Below the pieces are notes generated by a model. It saw nothing but the letters and a program-made list of their open reading frames with translations. It did not search any database and was not told where the DNA came from. DNA of 64,000 nucleotides, taken from the NCBI GenBank assembly GCA_016714795.1, contig JADKCA010000001.1, positions 806,001 through 870,000 of the forward strand, given 5' to 3'. Source of the stretch: Sphingomonadales bacterium. GTDB taxonomy: Bacteria > Pseudomonadota > Alphaproteobacteria > Sphingomonadales > Sphingomonadaceae. The position numbers and the translations under genes were made by a program. Shown here piece by piece: positions 26,226 through 34,765 of this stretch. Each line of letters opens with the position of its first letter. Positions within the stretch are counted from its first letter, which is position 1.

Positions 26226-26240
26226 CGGGAGAGCACAGCC

Positions 26241-27302
26241 ATGACCAAGATCGACTGGGACAGCCTGCCCCATGGCGGTGATCTGTTCGGCGAATTGCAA
26301 CTCTCTGAAATTGCCCCGCCGCCGCAGGCAAGCGCATGGCCTGGTCTGGCGCTCTGCGGCGCCGGGGCGGCGGCAGCGGCATGGCTCTCTGATCATTACG
26401 GCTTCCCGATCATGCTGCTGGGCCTGCTGGTCGGCCTGTCGCTCAATTTCGTGTCGCGCGATCCGGCGACGCACAAGGGCTTAGACATTGCGGGGCGAAC
26501 TTTCCTGCGGATCGGCATCGTCATCCTCGGCTTTCAGGTCACGCTGGCGCAAGTCGTCGATCTGGGTCCGGAAGCCTTTGCAGCACTTCTGGCCGTGATG
26601 GGCGTCACGATGGCTGCGGGGATGATCGGTGCGCGCCTCGCCGGCCAATCGCGCCATGCCGGGCTGCTGGCAGGCGGGGCCACGGCCATTTGCGGGGCGA
26701 GCGCAGCACTGGCCCTTTATGGCGTGATCGGCAAGGACCGGGTGAGCCAGGCGCAGTTCGCGATGACGCTGGTCCTCGTGTCGCTGGCCAGCGCTTTTGC
26801 CATGTCGGTCTATCCCGTTCTGGCAGCGGAGTTCGGCCTGTCTGCCCGCGCAGCCGGGTTTCTGACCGGGGCGTCAATCCATGATGTGGCACAGGCGATC
26901 GGCGGGGGTTATGCCTTTTCCAACGAAGCCGGAATTTATGCGACCATTGTGAAACTGTCCCGCGTGGCGATGCTCGCGCCGCTGGTCGCGCTCGCCGGCT
27001 GGGTGCTCAACGCGGAGTCCCGAACGGCCTCGGTCATGCAACGCCTGTCTCTGCCCTGGTTCATTCTGGGGTTCCTCGCCGTACTTGCAGGCAACAGCCT
27101 GTTTGCGGTGCCTGCGGGCGTGCGGGAATTTGCGCTTGTCGCCTCCAAGGCCCTCCTTCTGATTGCCGTCACGGCCACCGCCATGCGGTCCCGCATGGAT
27201 CTGCTGCTTGATCTGGGCTGGCGGGCGGCGGTCCCCGTGCTGGCGGCCAGCATGGCGAGCGTTCTTGCGGCGCTTGCACTAGCGGCGCTCGTTATCCGCT
27301 GA
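26241..27302 (+). CDS. YeiH-family putative sulfite/sulfate exporter
   Basis: A 353-residue membrane protein of the YeiH/UPF0324 'putative sulfate exporter' family, with roughly ten hydrophobic segments. Family hallmarks are GLDIAGRTFLRIGIVILGFQVTL, GGATAICGASAALAL and GASIHDVAQAIGGGYAFS. The start at 26241 follows GGGAGAG. It faces the MFS gene across the shared operator. Oxidative desulfurisation of sulfoquinovose releases one sulfite per sugar, and an exporter for sulfite or sulfate is expected. The family's substrate is not firmly proven, so direction and ion are inferred. Confidence 0.85.
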   Translation: MTKIDWDSLPHGGDLFGELQLSEIAPPPQASAWPGLALCGAGAAAAAWLSDHYGFPIMLLGLLVGLSLNFVSRDPATHKGLDIAGRTFLRIGIVILGFQVTLAQVVDLGPEAFAALLAVMGVTMAAGMIGARLAGQSRHAGLLAGGATAICGASAALALYGVIGKDRVSQAQFAMTLVLVSLASAFAMSVYPVLAAEFGLSARAAGFLTGASIHDVAQAIGGGYAFSNEAGIYATIVKLSRVAMLAPLVALAGWVLNAESRTASVMQRLSLPWFILGFLAVLAGNSLFAVPAGVREFALVASKALLLIAVTATAMRSRMDLLLDLGWRAAVPVLAASMASVLAALALAALVIR

Positions 27303-27340
27303 TTTTCGGATGCCGTAATCGCGGTGAATGGCGCCGTCGC

Positions 27341-27985
27341 TCAGTTGCGCGGCGCGCCACGCAGGAAAATGCGCACGCATCGTTTGGCATGAGCCTGGGT
27401 TTCCGCCGCGCCGGGCAGCGCCATGCCTACCAGCATGGCATTGTGGAGCGGAGACAAGGCCATGGAGACAAACAGCATCGACTGCTCCACCGAGTTGTGA
27501 TCTTCAAGGCCGTGGCGACGCAGAAAAGCGGCGAGCGGGCCGATCATGAAGTCCAGATGCCCCCGCTGTACCGAGGCTGCAAGTTCGGGGAATTCGGCCG
27601 CTTCGCGCAAGAACAGTGTACCCATGCCATAACTGTCCGGCCTGGTCAGTTCCGCATGCAGACCAAGGACATAATGCTCGAGTGTCGCTTGCAGATCGTG
27701 CGCGTGAAGAACCGCTCCCGGCGCAAGCTGCGGAAAACGCGCCGCACCCAGCAGGATACAGGCCCTGAACAGCGACTCTTTGTCCTGATGCCACGCGTAG
27801 AGCGTGCGCTTAGTTACCCCTGCGGCGGCTGCGACATCATCCATCGTGGTGGCCCGATAGCCGCGCGTCACGAACATCTGTCGGGCGATTTCAAGCAGGC
27901 TGGCCATCCGCTGCCGCGTCGATTCGGCAGATGGGCGTCCGCGCCGCGCGACGACTCCCGGTTCGCTTACGCCTGCCATCGTCAT
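27341..27985 (-). CDS. TetR-family transcriptional regulator
   Basis: A 214-residue TetR protein. The N-terminal HTH is visible as MDDVAAAAGVTKRTLYAWHQDKESLF, preceded by RQMFVTRGYRATT; the rest is a helical ligand domain with a TetR_C-like phrase (LFLREAAEFPELAA). An arginine-rich lead (ARRGRPSAEST) is usual for the subgroup. It is divergent from a dehydrogenase operon and a clean 18-base operator candidate lies between them, so it probably represses both itself and that operon. Starts at 27985 or 27979 are both possible. Confidence 0.9.
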   Translation of the reverse strand: MTMAGVSEPGVVARRGRPSAESTRQRMASLLEIARQMFVTRGYRATTMDDVAAAAGVTKRTLYAWHQDKESLFRACILLGAARFPQLAPGAVLHAHDLQATLEHYVLGLHAELTRPDSYGMGTLFLREAAEFPELAASVQRGHLDFMIGPLAAFLRRHGLEDHNSVEQSMLFVSMALSPLHNAMLVGMALPGAAETQAHAKRCVRIFLRGAPRN

Positions 27986-28040
27986 GCCTGTGTGCCTTTC
28001 AACAGCCCTTGCAACTCATAGCATATCTAGGCCTTGAAAA

Positions 28041-28058
28041 ATATACCACCCGGTATAT
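28041..28058. promoter_or_regulatory. TetR-type operator
   Basis: ATATACC-ACCC-GGTATAT is an 18-base dyad with perfect seven-base arms, midway between the TetR gene and the divergent dehydrogenase, in an A+T-rich promoter stretch. Position and form are typical for a TetR operator. Confidence 0.65.
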
Positions 28059-28104
28059 CATAATCGGATGAAGGTGGCCTTCCGACCGCTGCGAGAGGAA
28101 CATC

Positions 28105-29154
28105 ATGGCAGACAACGACATCAATGTGATGCCTTTGGCACGAGTCCATGGTCCCGCCGACGTCCGGATAGACACCGTGCCCGCGCCGATCTGCGGCCCG
28201 GGCGAGGCCATTGTCGCGGTTGCTGCCTGCGGGATTTGCGGGAGCGATCTGGGCTATGTTGCGCAAGGCGGTTTGGGCGGAACGGAGCCTCTTTCAGCCC
28301 CGCTGCCAATCGGCCATGAATTTTCGGGCACCATTGTTGCGGTGGGTGACGGTGTGGCTGACATCCACCCCGGCCTGCGCGTCGCGGTCAATCCCGATCG
28401 GGCGTATATTGGCGGAGGTGGACCCGATGGGGCCATGGCCCCGTTCGTCCGCGTTTCCGGCGCAGAAATAGGTGAAACGCTTTTCCCCCTGCCCGATACG
28501 CTTGGCTTTGCAGAAGCCTCGCTGGCCGAACCCCTGTCTGTGGCGCTGCATGGGCTGCGCGTGGCGAACGTCTCGGCGGCGGACAAGGTCGTGATCATCG
28601 GGGCAGGACCGATCGGCCTGTGTGCGCTGGCGATGCTCAACCATCTGGGCGCGAGCGATGTTGCTGTTTTCGATCGCGTGCCCGCGCGATTGCAACTCGC
28701 GACAGAATTGGGTGCGGGGCTGGCGGTCAATGTCGATGAAGAGCCGATGGATGCAGCGCTGGCGCGCTTCCATGGGCATGGAGAACGATTCGGCAGGCCG
28801 CATGTCGGCACCGATGTCTTCGTTGATTGTGCGGGCTCAGTTGCTGCGCTGGAGGCGGCGCTGTCGGTTGCGAAATACCGCGCCCGGGTGGCGGTCATCG
28901 CGCTTCATCACGCGCCGCTGCCGCTTGATCTGTTTCATCTGATGGCCAATGAAATTGCGATCCATGGTTCGATTGCCGATGCGCGTGCCGCCGAATTCGG
29001 AGAAGCCGTCGCCATGCTGGCAGATGGCAGGCAAGACCTGACTCCGCTGATCAGCCACCATTTCCCCTTCAGCCGCTTTCACGAAGCGCTGAGCGTCGCC
29101 GCAGATCCGGCCCGCGCCGCAAAAGTGGTGCTGACTTTTGACAAGGCCGCATGA
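28105..29154 (+). CDS. Zinc-type medium-chain alcohol dehydrogenase lacking the structural zinc loop
   Basis: A 349-residue MDR dehydrogenase of the threonine/sorbitol dehydrogenase branch. Catalytic zinc residues are visible in CGICGSD and IGHEFSG, with a further candidate in the glutamate of AEPLSVALHG. The Rossmann motif is VVIIGAGPIGLCAL. The four-cysteine structural zinc loop is missing; the stretch reads NPDRAYIGGGGPDG instead. It would oxidise a secondary alcohol or sugar alcohol. First gene of a plus-strand run under the TetR operator, it overlaps the sulfotransferase start. Confidence 0.87.
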   Translation: MADNDINVMPLARVHGPADVRIDTVPAPICGPGEAIVAVAACGICGSDLGYVAQGGLGGTEPLSAPLPIGHEFSGTIVAVGDGVADIHPGLRVAVNPDRAYIGGGGPDGAMAPFVRVSGAEIGETLFPLPDTLGFAEASLAEPLSVALHGLRVANVSAADKVVIIGAGPIGLCALAMLNHLGASDVAVFDRVPARLQLATELGAGLAVNVDEEPMDAALARFHGHGERFGRPHVGTDVFVDCAGSVAALEAALSVAKYRARVAVIALHHAPLPLDLFHLMANEIAIHGSIADARAAEFGEAVAMLADGRQDLTPLISHHFPFSRFHEALSVAADPARAAKVVLTFDKAA

Positions 29155-30428
29155 TGAATAGCCCTGCCCCCATCCGCATCGACGATCTGGCCGAGCCGGT
29201 GCTCACTCCCGCACTGGAAGCATGGCGCGCAGGCCCGCCCGATTTCCCCTGCCCGCTGAGTGCCGATCAGGTGCTGGCGCAGGCCTGCGCAGAAACCGGC
29301 CTGTCTGATTTCGGCGCGGATACAGGATTTCGCGAACGTCTCGCGGTGATCCTTGAATCGCTCTACGAAGATGCCGGGCTCACGCGTGGCGGGCGCATTT
29401 TCGTGCTTCAACAGGCAGTGCGCGCCATGGCCAACCGGTTGCGGGTCGAGGATCTGATCAAGCGTCATCCCGAAATTCTCGCTGTACCAATAGACAAACC
29501 GATCTTCATCGCCGGTCTGCCGCGCTCGGGCACGACTCACCTGGTCAACTGGCTGTCGCGAGACGACCGACTCAACGCGCTGACTTTATGGGAATCCGAA
29601 GAGCCCGTTCCATCCGCGCCGGTCCCACCGGGAGAGGTCGATCCACGCCTGACCCGTTCGGCGGACTATTGGGGAGCGTTTGGCGCATTGGTGCCGCACA
29701 TGAGCGCCATGCACGAAATGGCGGCGAACGACATTCACGAGGACAATGAACTGCTGTTCATGGATATGAACTGCTATAACTGGGAATTCTCAGCCCGCCT
29801 GCCGCGCTGGACCGATCATTATCTCGCGCATGATCGCGCCGTTTCCTACGCCTATGAAAAGAAGGTTCTGCAAGTGATTGCGTGGCAGCGCGGCGGAAAG
29901 CCGGGCGAAGCAGGGCGGCGGCGCTGGCTGCTCAAATCCCCGCAGCACATGGAAAATCTGACTGCCATCAAATCGGCCTTCCCTGATGCCACTATGGTCA
30001 TCACCCATCGCGACCCTGTGGACGTGTTGCGCTCGCTCGCCACCATGCTGGCTTATTCCGACCGCACCCGGCGCGATCCTGTTGATCCGCCAGCACTCGC
30101 CCGGCTCTGGACAGGGCGGATCGAAAAGCTGCTGCGCGAATGCGTGGCGCAACGCGAAAGCTTTAGGACGGACCAGTCGATCGACATCCTGTTCCATGAT
30201 TATATGGCCGATCAGGAAGGCATGGCCCGCACAGTCTATGCGCTGGCGGGTCTGGATCTGCCACCCGAAACCGAAGCCCGTCTGAAGGGCTATCTGGCGG
30301 AGAATCCACGCCATGCGCACGGCAAGGTGATGTACGATCTGGAAGGCGCGTTTCAAGTGGACGTGGCCGCGCTGCGCGAGCAGTTCGCCTTCTACTATGA
30401 GCGTTTTCCCGTGCAGCAGGAGACTTGA
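29151..30428 (+). CDS. Sulfotransferase-family protein
   Basis: A 425-residue protein of the bacterial sulfotransferase family. The 5'-phosphosulfate loop is visible as FIAGLPRSGTTHL, and the 3'-phosphate region as WLLKSPQHMENL followed by VITHRDPVDVLRS. PAPS-dependent sulfation would be the family reaction, but many large bacterial members next to catabolic genes have no known substrate. ATG at 29151 or 29154 overlaps the dehydrogenase stop, and the next gene follows after two bases, so the two are coupled. This pairing with a DUF1214-type protein recurs in sphingomonads as I recall; the role is unknown. Confidence 0.85.
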   Translation: MMNSPAPIRIDDLAEPVLTPALEAWRAGPPDFPCPLSADQVLAQACAETGLSDFGADTGFRERLAVILESLYEDAGLTRGGRIFVLQQAVRAMANRLRVEDLIKRHPEILAVPIDKPIFIAGLPRSGTTHLVNWLSRDDRLNALTLWESEEPVPSAPVPPGEVDPRLTRSADYWGAFGALVPHMSAMHEMAANDIHEDNELLFMDMNCYNWEFSARLPRWTDHYLAHDRAVSYAYEKKVLQVIAWQRGGKPGEAGRRRWLLKSPQHMENLTAIKSAFPDATMVITHRDPVDVLRSLATMLAYSDRTRRDPVDPPALARLWTGRIEKLLRECVAQRESFRTDQSIDILFHDYMADQEGMARTVYALAGLDLPPETEARLKGYLAENPRHAHGKVMYDLEGAFQVDVAALREQFAFYYERFPVQQET

Positions 30429-30430
30429 AC

Positions 30431-31672
30431 ATGGGTATACCGGACAGAATCGAGACCGCCCGCCAACGCCTCCTCTCCGGTCAGGCGTGGGATGATTTTT
30501 GTGACACGCTCAAACTTGCCGGTCGGCACATACACGCCGTCAATGGCCCGCTTTCCGACCTCGACCGTGCGGAATGGTATCGCTTCATGAGCCGGGTGGC
30601 GCGCTCCAGCATGGAGCGGCTGCTGGAAAATGGTGAGCCGACACGACCGCGCCTGAGAGACATGGTTTGGCGGCAGTCTATCAACATCCAGACGGTCGAT
30701 CAGGACCATCTGATGTGCCAGTTTGACGAGGCCCGGGATTATCGCATCACCGGCACGCGCGGCACCATTCCCTATTTCGTGCTGGCAGTGCTCACTTGCC
30801 CTGCCCCGGACGTGCCGGGTGCAGAAGATTGGGCAGCACAGGGGCTGGCAGGGCTCGACCGCTTTGATCCGTCCAACCTCAAAACCACCGGCTTCCTTCA
30901 CAGTCAGACCATGCATTTCGCAGAGGATGGCAGTTTCGAGTTGATCCTGTCGCAAGATGATCCGGGGGCGGGCCATAACTGGCTGAAGCTGGACGCCACA
31001 ACCAACTGCATCCTGATCCGACTGGTCTGGGGAGACCGTACACGCGAAACCGCGCCCGTCATGGCCATTGCGCGGATGGACGAGGCCCCGCCGGAGCCTG
31101 TTACGCCCGAACTGGTGGCAAACGGGCTGGCCTGGACCGGGCAGGCCGTGCTGGGTTACGCCGAGCTTGTGCGCAACTGGTGGCAGGGCACGCAGGGCAA
31201 TTTCTCCGCCAGGCCCAACCGGCTTGATTTCAGCCGCGCGCAATATCTCTCCAACGGCGGAGTACCAGACCGGCATGTCGCATTCGGCGGATGGGAGAAA
31301 GCGCCTGACGAAGCTCTGGTGCTCGAATTCACCCCGCCTCCCTGCGAGTATTGGAATTTCCAGCTGTGCAACATCTGGCAGGAAAATCTGGACACGTTCG
31401 AAGATGGCAATGGCTGGATCAGCAATGCGCGCCATGCCGCCGATACCGATGGCCGCGTTCGCGTGATCATAGCCGAACAGGATCCGGGCCTGCCGGGCAA
31501 CTGGATCAACAGCTATGGCCATGAGCGCGGGCTATGGGGTTTCCGGCTTGTCCAGACTGAAGTGACCGCGCCAGTGACACTGTGGCGGCTGCCGCTCGCC
31601 GCTCTGGAGAGCAAGAGGCTGAGCGCGCTTGACCCCGCGACCTCGGTTCTCACCGGCCAGTTTGTTGACTGA
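30431..31672 (+). CDS. DUF1214-like protein of unknown function
   Basis: A 413-residue protein without a signal peptide. The C-terminal half resembles DUF1214: a YWNFQLCNIW segment followed by an RVRVIIAEQDPGLPGNWINSYGHERG-type block spread over positions 310-375. No catalytic motif is known. The ATG at 30431 was chosen over the TTG at 30425 because AGGAG lies eight bases upstream. It sits directly behind the sulfotransferase and before an oxidoreductase, so it belongs to the same pathway. I cannot assign a reaction. Confidence 0.65.
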   Translation: MGIPDRIETARQRLLSGQAWDDFCDTLKLAGRHIHAVNGPLSDLDRAEWYRFMSRVARSSMERLLENGEPTRPRLRDMVWRQSINIQTVDQDHLMCQFDEARDYRITGTRGTIPYFVLAVLTCPAPDVPGAEDWAAQGLAGLDRFDPSNLKTTGFLHSQTMHFAEDGSFELILSQDDPGAGHNWLKLDATTNCILIRLVWGDRTRETAPVMAIARMDEAPPEPVTPELVANGLAWTGQAVLGYAELVRNWWQGTQGNFSARPNRLDFSRAQYLSNGGVPDRHVAFGGWEKAPDEALVLEFTPPPCEYWNFQLCNIWQENLDTFEDGNGWISNARHAADTDGRVRVIIAEQDPGLPGNWINSYGHERGLWGFRLVQTEVTAPVTLWRLPLAALESKRLSALDPATSVLTGQFVD

Positions 31673-31690
31673 TCCCTCTGGAGATTTGCC

Positions 31691-32818
31691 ATGACGACAT
31701 CCCCTTCCCCTCTCGGAGCCGTCGTTGTCGGAACCGGTTTTGGCCTGTTCACCCATGTGCGTGCCTTGCGTGCTGCGGGATTTGAAGTGCGCGCCATTGT
31801 CGGGCGAGACCTGGAGAAGACCCGGCAGCGCAGTGCGCCACTGGGCATTCCGGTTGCCTCCGACAATCTGGAGACGGTGCTCGCGGAGGATCCCGAGATC
31901 CGTCTCGTCACCGTGGCGACGCCGCCCCATGCTCATGTCACTCCCGTGATGCAGGCCATTGCCGCAGGTCGAGCCGTGATGTGCGAGAAGCCCTTTGCCA
32001 AAGAACTGGCACAGGCACGTGAAATGCTGGCCGCTGCGGAGGCTGCGGGGGTCGTTCACGCGCTGGGGGCGGAGTTCCGCTATGACAGTGCTCAGGCGTT
32101 GCTGCGGCGCGTGGTGCAGTCTGGCGTGATCGGGGAGCCTTTGCTGTTTCACCGCATCTATCATCAGGGCGGGGGCGATCCGCATGAACAATTGGCTGAT
32201 TGGTGGATGGATGCCGAACAGGGTGGCGGATTTCTGGGAGCGTTTGGAACGCACATGATTGATCAGGCACGCTCCACCGTGGGCGAGATCAAGTCCGTGT
32301 GCGCCACGCTCTCCAAGCTTGCCATGGCCCGCCCGACCATGACCTCTGACGATGCCTATACCTTGATGTTCGAGACCGAAAATGGCTGCAAAGGCGTGCT
32401 GGAGGCGGCGGAATGCTTCCCTGGCCCTATCGTCATGGCAACGCGCGTAGCGGGAACCAAAGGCGGTGCCTGGATCCAGTCCGGTGCCATATTTGGCGAT
32501 CCGGAAGAGGTCTGGGTCAAGGATTTGGAGGGTGTGCGCCAAATTGTCATGCCCAACGAACTGGCCAACCCCGCGCCTGTTCCCTTCGCCCATGCCGAAC
32601 TGATCCAGACGGAAATGGACCGCTGGCACTCGGCGGGTTTTGACGTGGCACCTTATGCCAAATTGTTCAGCCAGATGAAGGCGCGGATGGAAGGGCGTAC
32701 GCCGCCGCTGCCTGATCCGGCGGGAGACTTCCGCGATGCAGCGGCCAATCAGGCCATTCTCGATGCGGCACGTCGGTCTGCTGCTGAACGCCGCTGGGTG
32801 GACGTGGAGGCGATATGA
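31691..32818 (+). CDS. Gfo/Idh/MocA-family oxidoreductase
   Basis: A 375-residue NAD(P)-dependent oxidoreductase. The N-terminal Rossmann motif is VVVGTGFGLFTHVRAL, the family EKP motif is CEKPFAKE, and the C-terminal beta-sheet domain contains the GAFGTHMIDQ substrate-side loop. Members oxidise or reduce sugars, inositols and related polyols. It overlaps the SDR start by four bases and belongs to the TetR-controlled run. Together with the SDR and dehydrogenase it suggests a polyhydroxylated or glycosylated substrate, though this is inference only. Confidence 0.87.
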   Translation: MTTSPSPLGAVVVGTGFGLFTHVRALRAAGFEVRAIVGRDLEKTRQRSAPLGIPVASDNLETVLAEDPEIRLVTVATPPHAHVTPVMQAIAAGRAVMCEKPFAKELAQAREMLAAAEAAGVVHALGAEFRYDSAQALLRRVVQSGVIGEPLLFHRIYHQGGGDPHEQLADWWMDAEQGGGFLGAFGTHMIDQARSTVGEIKSVCATLSKLAMARPTMTSDDAYTLMFETENGCKGVLEAAECFPGPIVMATRVAGTKGGAWIQSGAIFGDPEEVWVKDLEGVRQIVMPNELANPAPVPFAHAELIQTEMDRWHSAGFDVAPYAKLFSQMKARMEGRTPPLPDPAGDFRDAAANQAILDAARRSAAERRWVDVEAI

Positions 32819-33567
32819 TGGGACCGAACCATGACTTTTCGGGCGCGCATGTGCTCGTCACGGGAGGCACAAGCGGAATCGGTGCGGCAACCGCCGCATC
32901 GTTCCGGGATGCTGGCGCAGTCGTCACGATCACCGGCACGCGCAGCGGGCCAGCCGACTATGACACGGACATGGAGGGATATCGGTATCTCCAGCTGGAT
33001 GTGGAAGACAAAACGCAAATCGACGCGGTAGCCGCCGCGCTTCCCCGGCTCGACATTCTCGTCAACAATGCAGGCTTTGCCCTGCCTTCCATCGGGCTGG
33101 ATGAATGGGAGCCCGACATCTTCAACCGGGCCGTCAACATGCTGCTGCTTGGAACATTTCGCATGGCGCGGCGCACGGTGGACATGCTGGCGCAGAGCAT
33201 CGTTCCCGGCGGTGGTTCGGTGATCGGCATTGCTTCGATGAGCAGTTATTTCGGTATTCCGATCGTGCCCGGCTACGGCGCAGCCAAGACCGGGCTTGTT
33301 GGGTTGACCCGGACCATGGCCGCGCAATGGGGGGTGCGCGGTGTGCGCGCCAACGCCGTAGCGGCAGGCGTCACCCGCAGCAGAATGACAGCAGGCATGT
33401 TTGACCATGAAGCCGCCATCGCCCCTACATTGGCCCGCACGCCGCTTGGCCGGTTGGGCGAGCCTCAGGATATTGCGGACGCCATTCTGTTTCTGGCCAG
33501 CCCGGCGGCACGATGGATCACTGGGCAAACATTGGCTGTGGATGGCGGTTACACCATTTCGGGATAG
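32815..33567 (+). CDS. Short-chain dehydrogenase/reductase
   Basis: A 250-residue classical SDR. The cofactor motif is TGGTSGIG, followed by NNAG, the catalytic serine in GIASMSSY, and Y-x3-K in YGAAK. The C-terminus ITGQTLAVDGGY is standard. ATG at 32815 or 32818 overlaps the upstream stop (ATGATG). It is the last enzyme gene of the plus-strand run before a LuxR-type regulator. Substrate unknown. Confidence 0.9.
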   Translation: MMGPNHDFSGAHVLVTGGTSGIGAATAASFRDAGAVVTITGTRSGPADYDTDMEGYRYLQLDVEDKTQIDAVAAALPRLDILVNNAGFALPSIGLDEWEPDIFNRAVNMLLLGTFRMARRTVDMLAQSIVPGGGSVIGIASMSSYFGIPIVPGYGAAKTGLVGLTRTMAAQWGVRGVRANAVAAGVTRSRMTAGMFDHEAAIAPTLARTPLGRLGEPQDIADAILFLASPAARWITGQTLAVDGGYTISG

Positions 33568-33639
33568 GTGCTTCGCGCTTGGCGGCATAATCCAAATGGG
33601 TTATGCTCCGTCTGCATTCGGGAAGACAGGATCAAGCGC

Positions 33640-34755
33640 ATGTCCGCCGCACCGGCAGGGTCACTCACCGATTTGCTTGCCAGCCTTTATGCAGGTCTGG
33701 ATGATGCGCATCCGTGGCAGCACTTTCTCGAAACGCTTGCCGCATGGATGAATGCGAGCCATGCGACACTTATCATCACGGCTCCTGGCAAACCCGCGCC
33801 CGCCACGTTCGTTGCACCCGGCTCCAACCCCGCTTTCAGCGACATCTATACAAGCCAGCTATTTGCCAATGATCCGTTTCAGGGCTTGCCCGACGGAGAA
33901 GTAACCTCTTACCGGGCGTTCATGGCGGCACTGCCCGATGATGCGCACATGGATTACCGGCGCGCACTCAGCAATTCCGGCTATGATCTCGTTTTGGGAA
34001 TGGACCTGCATTTTGGCGTCGAACAGGCGCAGCGCAGCAATGCCGCGCGTTATGAAGCGCGTTTTCGCGTATCCCGACATAGTTCTTCACCCAATTTTAC
34101 GCCGGATGAACGAGCTCGGTTTCAGGCATTGGCTCCGCATCTCCGCATCGCTGTGCGGCTATTTGAGCGTCTTCAGTTTGCTGGAGCCCATTCGGGCGCA
34201 TTTCATGGCACGGCGCAGGGGCTTGGCCTTGCGCTCGCCATTCTTGATCGCAACCGCCAGATCACCAGCATCAATCCGCTGGCAGAGCAAATTCTGGCAG
34301 AATGCGAAGGGATATTCCGCCGCGACGATGTGTTGGTGCTGATGCAATCGGCGCAGCAGCGGCTGTTGACGGATATCCTGTCGGGAGCGGTCGCCCCCAC
34401 ACCCCTGCCCCGCTTCCGGATCGTGCGGCCCCGGCATGGAGACCTTATTCTCACTGCGCGCGCGCTGGATGTGAGCGCCATTCATGCCGGGGCCGGTGCG
34501 CTCGCGCTATTCATGGCGCGACCAGGGACGCGGGCCGGCACGGATGTGATTGCGTTGCGTGAACTGCTCGGGCTGTCTCCGGCTGAAATCCGGCTGGTGA
34601 ATGAGATTGTTCATGGCCGCACGCTCGTTTCTGCCGCGCAGCATCTGGGCATCGCCTATAACACCGCAAAGGTTCAGATGCGCTCCATCTTTGCCAAGAC
34701 CGGGGTCAACCGCCAGGCCGCGCTGGTGGCGATGTTGTCTTCCCTGAACAGTTGA
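33640..34755 (+). CDS. LuxR-type HTH transcriptional regulator
   Basis: A 371-residue protein with a C-terminal GerE/LuxR helix-turn-helix (GLSPAEIRLVNEIVHGRTL...AAQHLGIAYNTAKVQMRSIFAKTGV). The N-terminal 280 residues lack an acyl-homoserine-lactone domain signature; the middle (LAILDRNRQITSINPLAEQIL) looks PAS-like. No luxI-type synthase is near. The start at 33640 (MSAAPAGS) follows AGGA; a GTG at 33568 would add 24 poor residues. It follows the SDR by 72 bases on the same strand and may regulate the cluster in addition to TetR. Confidence 0.82.
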   Translation: MSAAPAGSLTDLLASLYAGLDDAHPWQHFLETLAAWMNASHATLIITAPGKPAPATFVAPGSNPAFSDIYTSQLFANDPFQGLPDGEVTSYRAFMAALPDDAHMDYRRALSNSGYDLVLGMDLHFGVEQAQRSNAARYEARFRVSRHSSSPNFTPDERARFQALAPHLRIAVRLFERLQFAGAHSGAFHGTAQGLGLALAILDRNRQITSINPLAEQILAECEGIFRRDDVLVLMQSAQQRLLTDILSGAVAPTPLPRFRIVRPRHGDLILTARALDVSAIHAGAGALALFMARPGTRAGTDVIALRELLGLSPAEIRLVNEIVHGRTLVSAAQHLGIAYNTAKVQMRSIFAKTGVNRQAALVAMLSSLNS

Positions 34756-34765
34756 ATTGCCGCGT

